A stretch of 47,113 bases of DNA from assembly GCA_021648465.1 (NCBI GenBank), contig JAKISR010000011.1, positions 1 through 47,113 of the forward strand, given 5' to 3'. Position numbers and translations under genes: made by a program. Source of the DNA: Sulfurimonas sp. (GTDB lineage: Bacteria; Campylobacterota; Campylobacteria; Campylobacterales; Sulfurimonadaceae). Positions 42,154-47,113 of this stretch are shown here, one piece after another; the first letter of the stretch is position 1; each line of letters begins with the position of its first letter. The notes beneath the pieces are model-generated. The model was not told where the DNA came from and did not search any database. It worked only from the letters and a program-made list of their open reading frames with translations.

Positions 42154-43161
42154 ATGCTACGTATTTTTATTTTACCCTTATACCTACTTCTATCTTCTCA
42201 AGTAGTGGCAGAAACTACCGATAAATCCTTTGAGAATTATATTGATGAAAAACAAAAATCTATTTCAAATAAAGTTATTAATCTATTTGATGGAGTAGAT
42301 GAAAGTATAAATAATTTTTTTGGTGGTTCCGAAGATAATTACATAAATGATAAAGATATAGGTTATGAAAATTCTATTGATAAATTTTTTAAAAATGAAA
42401 AATATATTGATGAAACCCAAAGAAGCTTTATCCGTATTCGCTTTGGTAGTCTTCTTCAATCAAAAACATCAACAATTTATAATTATAAAATAAGTGCACG
42501 TATTCCTCTAAGCAGAACTAAAAGAAGTTTTCAACTATTTATTGATGATATTGAAAAAAATTATGTAAACTATACAACATATGATGATGAAACACACAAT
42601 ACCCCACAAGTTGGTATTTATTATTTTGCACCAAAATATCATGATATTAGATCAAAATACTCAATAGGAGTTAGAGGTTTTTCTGCTTTTATTCGTGCTA
42701 GATATAGTAAAATATTTAAAGTTGGTAAATGGGATATAGAACCTACTCAACAATTTAAATACTCAACAAAATATGATTTTGAAGAGGAGAGTAATATTTA
42801 TTTTGATAGACAACTAGACAACTCATCACTCTTTAGAACTTCATTGCATAGAAGAACAAAAAGTAAACAAACTGGAATGGACTACAGAGTAGCGTTTACT
42901 TATTATAATACACCTCAAGAGAAAAGTGGATTTAGCGTAACACAATATTTTTGGGGAAATACAAAATACACAACTTTAGATAAACCAAAAACATTTAGTG
43001 GCATTAGTGATTATATAACTACATTTAGTTGGCGTCAAAATATATGGCGTGATTGGATTGCATATGAAATACAACCAGGTGTTAGTTTTCATAGGCAATA
43101 TGATTACAAAGAAAATTATATGCTACGCTTTAATTTAGATTTTTATTTTGGGTCTATTTAA
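42154..43161 (+). CDS. Predicted outer-membrane beta-barrel protein, unknown function
   Basis: 335 residues from ATG 42154, chosen because AAGGAG lies five bases upstream and the signal peptide (MLRIFILPLYLLLSSQVVAE) begins there; a frame extension to 42118 has neither. After a helical, acidic N-terminal segment (about 22-90, FENYIDEKQKSISNKVINLFDGVDESINNFFGG), the rest consists of alternating amphipathic strands rich in aromatic residues (FIRIRFGSLLQS, YNYKISARIPL, FQLFIDDIEKNY, IGVRGFSAFIRARYS, MDYRVAFTYYNT) and ends in FNLDFYFGSI. A porin-like or small barrel fold is likely. The family is not recognised; it is followed by a separate transcript. Confidence 0.7.
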   Translation: MLRIFILPLYLLLSSQVVAETTDKSFENYIDEKQKSISNKVINLFDGVDESINNFFGGSEDNYINDKDIGYENSIDKFFKNEKYIDETQRSFIRIRFGSLLQSKTSTIYNYKISARIPLSRTKRSFQLFIDDIEKNYVNYTTYDDETHNTPQVGIYYFAPKYHDIRSKYSIGVRGFSAFIRARYSKIFKVGKWDIEPTQQFKYSTKYDFEEESNIYFDRQLDNSSLFRTSLHRRTKSKQTGMDYRVAFTYYNTPQEKSGFSVTQYFWGNTKYTTLDKPKTFSGISDYITTFSWRQNIWRDWIAYEIQPGVSFHRQYDYKENYMLRFNLDFYFGSI

Positions 43162-43181
43162 TGCGATTTATAAAACTTTGG

Positions 43182-43187
43182 TATAAT
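43182..43187 (+). promoter_or_regulatory. -10 element (TATAATTGC) for the DUF3108-like gene
   Basis: GGTATAATTGC, 33 bases upstream of ATG 43221, in the 59-base gap after the barrel protein gene. Confidence 0.5.
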
Positions 43188-43220
43188 TGCAAGTAATATT
43201 TAAAAACAGAGGAAGTGAAT

Positions 43221-44015
43221 ATGAAATTCTTTTTATTAACATTTATATTAATAGGTTCTGTATATGCAAAAGATTTTTCAACTCGTTATGATATTAATGT
43301 TGACATGTTTGGCAAGGTTGGATATGCTGATATAACTCTAAAAGAAAATGGTAATACTTATGAAGCCAAACTTATAGCAAATACTGTAGATATAGCAGCA
43401 ACACTTTTAGGCAATAGAGTTGAAACTTTTACTAGTAAAGGCAAAATTGTTGATGGAAAATATATTCCAGATATATTTATAAAAACTAAAACATCTACAA
43501 GAAAATCAAGACAACAAACTTATCATTTTAATCATGATAAAAAAGAAATCACTCTTATAGAGAAAAAATCTAAACTAGTTAAAAGTACAAAATATAATCC
43601 TATAAAATTCAAAATTGCTCGTAAAGATATAATAAAAAAATCATCAAAAGAGATAGTGCTGGATACATACAGAGGTGATGATATTTTAAGTTCTTATCTT
43701 AATACTCAAGCAAGATGCAACTCTGATCAAAAACAGTATAATTTACTAGCTATTGGTGCATATAACAATAAAAATGATGTTACATTATCCTACTTGGATG
43801 GTTTACAAAAAACATCTGCTAGTTCTCACTTTGCTAAAAATACTCAAAATATATATAACCTACATGTAAAACCAATAGATGAAGATAAAAGTACTGTAAA
43901 TATACTTATTGCATTTGATAATGATGGTATTGTAAAAGAAGCTTTCTTAGGTGAGATTTTTTGGATTGGAAAAATTACTGCAAAACGAGTTTATCATAAA
44001 GTGTCACTAAAATAA
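43221..44015 (+). CDS. DUF3108-like secreted protein
   Basis: 264 residues with signal peptide MKFFLLTFILIGSVYA. The mature part (FSTRYDINVDMFGKVGYADITLKENGNTYEAKL, then RVETFTSKGKIVDGKYIPDIF, then TYHFNHDKKEITLI) has the order of strands typical of DUF3108, a periplasmic beta-sheet family of unknown role. ATG 43221 is preferred over GTG 43215 because GAGG lies seven bases before it. The call to DUF3108 is by pattern and not certain. Confidence 0.65.
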   Translation: MKFFLLTFILIGSVYAKDFSTRYDINVDMFGKVGYADITLKENGNTYEAKLIANTVDIAATLLGNRVETFTSKGKIVDGKYIPDIFIKTKTSTRKSRQQTYHFNHDKKEITLIEKKSKLVKSTKYNPIKFKIARKDIIKKSSKEIVLDTYRGDDILSSYLNTQARCNSDQKQYNLLAIGAYNNKNDVTLSYLDGLQKTSASSHFAKNTQNIYNLHVKPIDEDKSTVNILIAFDNDGIVKEAFLGEIFWIGKITAKRVYHKVSLK

Positions 44016-44039
44016 GTCCATTGATTAACTTCTATTTTC

Positions 44040-44045
44040 TATAAT
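44040..44045 (+). promoter_or_regulatory. -10 element (TCTATAAT) for the DjlA-like gene
   Basis: TATAAT 17 bases upstream of ATG 44063; AAAAAGGAAA between them is the ribosome binding site. Confidence 0.4.
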
Positions 44046-44062
44046 TTTAAAAAAGGAAATTT

Positions 44063-44815
44063 ATGGGAAATATAATACTACTCATCGCTATTGGTGGATT
44101 TTTTTACTGGATATTTAAAAGCTATTCACGCTATTCAGCTTATTCAAAAGAAGCATTTAAGAATTTTGCTGTAAATAAAGAATCTTTACAAAAAAGTGAT
44201 TTAGGTCTTTTTATAGCACTGGTTGCAAAAGTTGCAAAAGCTGATGGAAAAGTAGATGCTCTTGAAGCTCAACTAATTGGCATAATGTTTGATGATATCT
44301 CTGCTGTTTTCCCAGAACCTACAAAAACAAAAAATATCTTAAAAGAGATTTTCGATGAAGAAAAAGATAAACCTGAAAACCTACAAGAGTGTGCAAGAGC
44401 TTTAGGTCAAGCCATTAAAAGAGACAAGTCAAAACAACAACAATTTATGGGATTTTTAATACAACTAGCTTTTGTAGATGGTGAAGTTAGTGATAGCGAA
44501 GATGAAGTTCTTATGAGTATTGCTGAAGCATTTGAATTTGATCCAAATGCCTACCATGCTATTTTTGATCAGTTTGAAAAAATGATGCAAAATATCAAAC
44601 CTAAAGAAAATATTGCTGATGCATACAAGCTCTTAGGTGTAAGTGAAAGTGATGATATGAGTATAATCAAAAAAGCATATAGAAAATTAGTACGTGAGTA
44701 TCATCCAGATATTATAAAATCTCAAGGTAAAAATGAAGCATATATGCAAGAAGCAACCGCAAAAACCCAAGAGATAAATCAAGCTTATGAGATGATAAAA
44801 ACTAAAAGAAAATAA
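44063..44815 (+). CDS. djlA: DjlA-like membrane co-chaperone (TerB + J domain)
   Basis: 250 residues: an N-terminal membrane helix (NIILLIAIGGFFYWIF, about 3-18), a TerB-like helical domain (about 45-165, LFIALVAKVAKADGKVDALEAQLI and FVDGEVSDSEDEVLMSIAEAF with paired acidic repeats), and a C-terminal J domain (about 183-250) with the HPD tripeptide in REYHPDIIKS. This matches DjlA, a DnaK co-chaperone anchored in the inner membrane. It converges with the phosphoribosyltransferase gene, with an AT-rich stem-loop between them. Confidence 0.88.
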   Translation: MGNIILLIAIGGFFYWIFKSYSRYSAYSKEAFKNFAVNKESLQKSDLGLFIALVAKVAKADGKVDALEAQLIGIMFDDISAVFPEPTKTKNILKEIFDEEKDKPENLQECARALGQAIKRDKSKQQQFMGFLIQLAFVDGEVSDSEDEVLMSIAEAFEFDPNAYHAIFDQFEKMMQNIKPKENIADAYKLLGVSESDDMSIIKKAYRKLVREYHPDIIKSQGKNEAYMQEATAKTQEINQAYEMIKTKRK

Positions 44816-44822
44816 TTTCTAC

Positions 44823-44844
44823 ATATAGAATCATTTTTCTATAT
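44823..44844. terminator. Bidirectional stem-loop between djlA-like and phosphoribosyltransferase genes
   Basis: 8-bp stem ATATAGAA/TTCTATAT (44823-44830 and 44837-44844) with loop TCATTT, all A-T apart from one G-C pair, so weak. T-rich sequence follows on the plus strand. It partly overlaps the phosphoribosyltransferase 3' end. Confidence 0.4.
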
Positions 44845-45283
44845 TTATAAAATCTCTCTCCCAAAAAAAATCTATCCACTCGGTAGTTTCATTGATCCAA
44901 AAAGTTGGTTCAATAATAGAAATTTTTTTGTAAAAAAGTGTCACTGATTGAAATTCCACTTCTGGAAAGTCCTTTTGTAGCGAAACTGTGACACTTTTAA
45001 GTGTTTCTCCACTATCTGCTATATCATCAACTATTAAAACTTTTTTTACCCCTTCTAAATTACATTTATCAAAGATATTTATCTTATCTCTTTTGTTAGT
45101 TTTATCATAAAGTTCTGCTCTAATTGTTTTAATGTTTCTTATATTTAGCCCCTCAGCTAATGCATGAGTTAGAATAAGCCCACCTCTAGCAATTCCAATA
45201 ATAACATCAAATTTAGAATTTTGAATCTGAGTAATTAAGCTGTTTGTGTCTTTTTTAAAATTTTCATAACTATAATATTTCAT
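44831..45283 (-). CDS. Purine-type phosphoribosyltransferase
   Basis: 150 residues of the PRTase type I fold. The PRPP-binding loop is VLIVDDIADSGETLK (82-96), and the N-terminal FDVIIGIARGGLILTHALAEGLNI is the usual substrate-loop region. Size and the ending WINETTEWIDFFWER favour xanthine-guanine or hypoxanthine PRTase (Gpt/Hpt-like) for purine salvage; specificity cannot be read from sequence alone. A minus-strand TATAAT at 45295-45290 ends six bases before the ATG, with no Shine-Dalgarno, so the mRNA is probably leaderless. Confidence 0.85.
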   Translation of the reverse strand: MKYYSYENFKKDTNSLITQIQNSKFDVIIGIARGGLILTHALAEGLNIRNIKTIRAELYDKTNKRDKINIFDKCNLEGVKKVLIVDDIADSGETLKSVTVSLQKDFPEVEFQSVTLFYKKISIIEPTFWINETTEWIDFFWERDFINIEK

Positions 45284-45289
45284 ACAGGT

Positions 45290-45322
45290 ATTATACTATC
45301 ATTAAAAAAAATTTGCTATAAT
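45290..45322. promoter_or_regulatory. Divergent promoters: phosphoribosyltransferase (-) and LPP20-like lipoprotein (+)
   Basis: TATAAT on the minus strand at 45295-45290 (leaderless spacing to ATG 45283) and TATAAT on the plus strand at 45317-45322, 24 bases upstream of GTG 45347. Confidence 0.5.
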
Positions 45323-45346
45323 ATATTCTTATATAAAGGAACAAAT

Positions 45347-46327
45347 GTGTTTAAAAGTATTTTATTTATAATAATTATAACAGCAATGACAGGTTGTTTA
45401 AGATCTGTACCTAAGACACCTTTGCCCAACTGGTATACAAACATGCCAAAAAGCAATGAACTTTATCATGCAGTTGGCATGGCAAACACAATTGAAAAAG
45501 CAAAAGAAAATGCAATTATATCTATGAGAGAAAACTTAAACTTACTAGTAGACTCTACATTTACAAGTAACAAATACCATCTCAAAAATCTTGATAAAGA
45601 TTTACTTGAAAAAATCTTAGAATATAATAAAATGGTATCAGAAAAAATATCTATAAAAAATATTACTATAGTGAAATCAGAAACTATTAATAATAATAAA
45701 GTAGTATTAATCAATATACCAAAATCTGAACTATTTTTAAAACTAAAATTTATCTCAAGTGTAGAATTATCAAGAGTTAAACAAGAATATCAGGCAAGAA
45801 GGAATCCAATTGCTTTAAAAAGATTTATTATATTAGATTCATTAATGCAAAAATATGCAAAAATTGCCTCACTTGCAGGGTATAAAAAATTTTTAATTCC
45901 TCAATATGATGAATATGATGAATTCAGTTTTTTAAATAAAATGAAGGCTGAATATGATAATTTAAGACCATTTGTTAGTGTATGTATTGTGTATGATACA
46001 AATTCTAAATTATTTGCTTTAACTATAAAAAAACTACTTATGGACAAAGGTATAAATGTAGTTAAAGATATAAAAGATAGAAATTCATTAAAGCTATTTA
46101 TTACATCTAAATCTAGTAGTTCTAAAGAACAATCTTTAAATAAAGTTAAATCTCATATAAAATTTGCAGCTTTTGATGGTAGAAAAAATCAAATTAGTTT
46201 TAAAGAATATACATTTATTGGAAAATCAAAAAAAGATGTTCAGGAAGCAAAACAACAAATTGCGAATAATTTAAAATCTAAAATAGAAAAACTAGGTATC
46301 TCTGATTTTTTTAGTTTTGAAAAATAA
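45347..46327 (+). CDS. LPP20-like outer membrane lipoprotein 1
   Basis: 326 residues. GTG 45347 is the start, with AAGGA (45336-45340) six bases upstream. The lipobox MTGC places the lipidated cysteine at residue 17. Residues about 25-135 resemble the LPP20 domain: PNWYTNMPKSNELYHAVGMANTIEKAKENAIISMRENLNL, and KVVLINIPKSELFLKLK. The C-terminal half has no family I recognise. The next gene is a shorter lipoprotein of the same kind. Confidence 0.78.
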   Translation: MFKSILFIIIITAMTGCLRSVPKTPLPNWYTNMPKSNELYHAVGMANTIEKAKENAIISMRENLNLLVDSTFTSNKYHLKNLDKDLLEKILEYNKMVSEKISIKNITIVKSETINNNKVVLINIPKSELFLKLKFISSVELSRVKQEYQARRNPIALKRFIILDSLMQKYAKIASLAGYKKFLIPQYDEYDEFSFLNKMKAEYDNLRPFVSVCIVYDTNSKLFALTIKKLLMDKGINVVKDIKDRNSLKLFITSKSSSSKEQSLNKVKSHIKFAAFDGRKNQISFKEYTFIGKSKKDVQEAKQQIANNLKSKIEKLGISDFFSFEK

Positions 46328-46376
46328 TCTACTAAAATTTAATAGATATTATTTAAGATTAAAGTGCTACAATTAT

Positions 46377-46382
46377 TATAAT
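46377..46382 (+). promoter_or_regulatory. -10 element (TATAAT) for lipoprotein 2
   Basis: TATAAT 20 bases before ATG 46403; AAGGA (46391-46395) follows. A near-palindrome at about 46328-46348 could end the previous transcript. Confidence 0.4.
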
Positions 46383-46402
46383 TTAAAAACAAGGATGTCA
46401 AG

Positions 46403-46972
46403 ATGTTTAAAACAGTTTCATTAATTGTATTTACCACTATATTAAGTGTATTTATTACTGGTTGTAACAAAAAAGTGGAATATCAAAAGGATGATTTTAG
46501 TTGTAAACAAGAAAATGTTTTAGCCCCTACATGGACGTGTATTCCTGATGTAGATAACTATTATTCTGGTGTTGGTATTGCTCAAAAAACTGCTGCTGGA
46601 ATGGCACATATGAAAAGAGTTGCTGTTGCAAATGGTCGTTCTGATTTAGCACAACAAATTAAATCTGATATCAAAGATAAAATAACAATATACAGTGGCA
46701 CAACCGGTGTTGGTTCTGATGAAACTATAGATCAAACTACAGAAGCTGTAACAAAACAATTAGCAAAAGTTAGTTTAGTTGATTCAAAAGCTGTTGATTC
46801 TTGGACTGCTCCGTCAGGTGCTTTATATCTTCTTGTTACTGTTCCTAAAAGCTCTACCAATAAACAGATAAGAAAAAATCTTAGAACTAGTTATAAAAAT
46901 GAGAGAGCTCTTTGGCAACAGTTTAAAGCAAAAAATGCTCTAGAGAATCTTGAAAAAGATTTTGCTGATTAG
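46403..46972 (+). CDS. LPP20-like outer membrane lipoprotein 2
   Basis: 189 residues with lipoprotein signal and lipobox ITGC (Cys21). The mature part PTWTCIPDVDNYYSGVGIAQKTAAGMAHMKRVAVANGRSDLAQQIKSDI, then ALYLLVTVPKS, is a full LPP20-type domain, with an unusual extra pair of cysteines (C34 and C46). The tail is a charged helix (TSYKNERALWQQFKAKNALENLEKDF). It is the last complete gene before the insertion sequence edge. Confidence 0.8.
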   Translation: MFKTVSLIVFTTILSVFITGCNKKVEYQKDDFSCKQENVLAPTWTCIPDVDNYYSGVGIAQKTAAGMAHMKRVAVANGRSDLAQQIKSDIKDKITIYSGTTGVGSDETIDQTTEAVTKQLAKVSLVDSKAVDSWTAPSGALYLLVTVPKSSTNKQIRKNLRTSYKNERALWQQFKAKNALENLEKDFAD

Positions 46973-47042
46973 TAAAACTATTCTCTCCAACATTTAAATC
47001 TGAAGTGCAACTTTCAAGTTAAAAAATCATATCATTTTTTCC

Positions 47043-47113
47043 TTAAGCTGCTGCTTCTAATCCATAAAAAACTTCATTTGGAGTTCTCCAATTGAGAGAT
47101 TTTCTTGGTCTAT
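47043..47113 (-). mobile_element. IS30-family transposase, C-terminal end (rest outside window)
   Basis: On the minus strand the frame reads RPRKSLNWRTPNEVFYGLEA and then ends at a TAA at 47045-47043. This is the conserved C-terminus of IS30-family DDE transposases (the RPRK-x-L-x-W-x-TP-x-E-V/F motif). The transposase starts beyond the right edge. The terminal inverted repeat of the element is expected between the stop and about 46993; GAAGTGCAACTT at 47002-47013 is a candidate. Confidence 0.85.

Overview
The window is an AT-rich, gene-dense chromosomal segment that looks like a member of the Campylobacterota, closest in flavour to Sulfurimonas-type free-living species. This rests on gene content: an MqnC (futalosine-pathway menaquinone) gene, a bacterial leucyltransferase (Bpt), a PGBA_N 'plasminogen-binding' family protein, LPP20-type lipoproteins, a Csd3/HdpA-like M23 peptidase, a short ComEC without a beta-lactamase domain, FliW, and a sigma-54-type promoter ahead of flgB-flgC-fliE. 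The taxonomic call is an inference from families, not from a database match.

Layout. 1-8800: the 3' part of fusA, a secreted protein of unknown function, bpt, a small membrane protein, prfB, panC, a division transpeptidase (ftsI-like) and the rod operon flgB-flgC-fliE. 8900-14000: two tandem type IV pilin-like genes, priA, a Nudix hydrolase, an M23 peptidase, then a 372-bp gap almost filled by a large foldback element. 14000-20150: a PGBA_N protein with glcD, a heme-containing diguanylate cyclase, yihY, and comEC. 20160-25570: dnaB, lon and bamD on the minus strand, with fliW divergent. 25730-31400: a tip-adhesin plus minor-pseudopilin operon. 31470-40200: hpf, then on the minus strand a seven-gene string kdsA-ribH-nusB-decaheme cytochrome-mqnC-M16-recG. 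40280-47113: an EamA transporter, a decayed histidine kinase, an outer-membrane barrel protein, a DUF3108-like protein, a DjlA-like co-chaperone, a phosphoribosyltransferase, two LPP20-type lipoproteins and the edge of an IS30-family insertion sequence.

How the genes fit together. Most are housekeeping genes (translation, replication restart, proteolysis, cell wall, cofactors). The accessory theme is the cell surface: two loci encode type IV pilin-like proteins, and one of them also encodes a 1236-residue secreted protein with a choice-of-anchor-L-like N-terminus and an MshQ-like C-terminal half, the likely tip adhesin. The respiratory theme is the decaheme cytochrome next to mqnC.

The most unusual DNA is a set of three composite palindromes: one inserted in frame inside priA (10245-10339), one of about 270 bp with 32-bp outer arms, two long inner hairpins and a promoter-like sequence that would start transcription at its left edge (13714-13983), and a three-hairpin cloverleaf between hpf and recG (32024-32110). 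I could not test whether they recur in the genome. No rRNA, tRNA or CRISPR array was seen.
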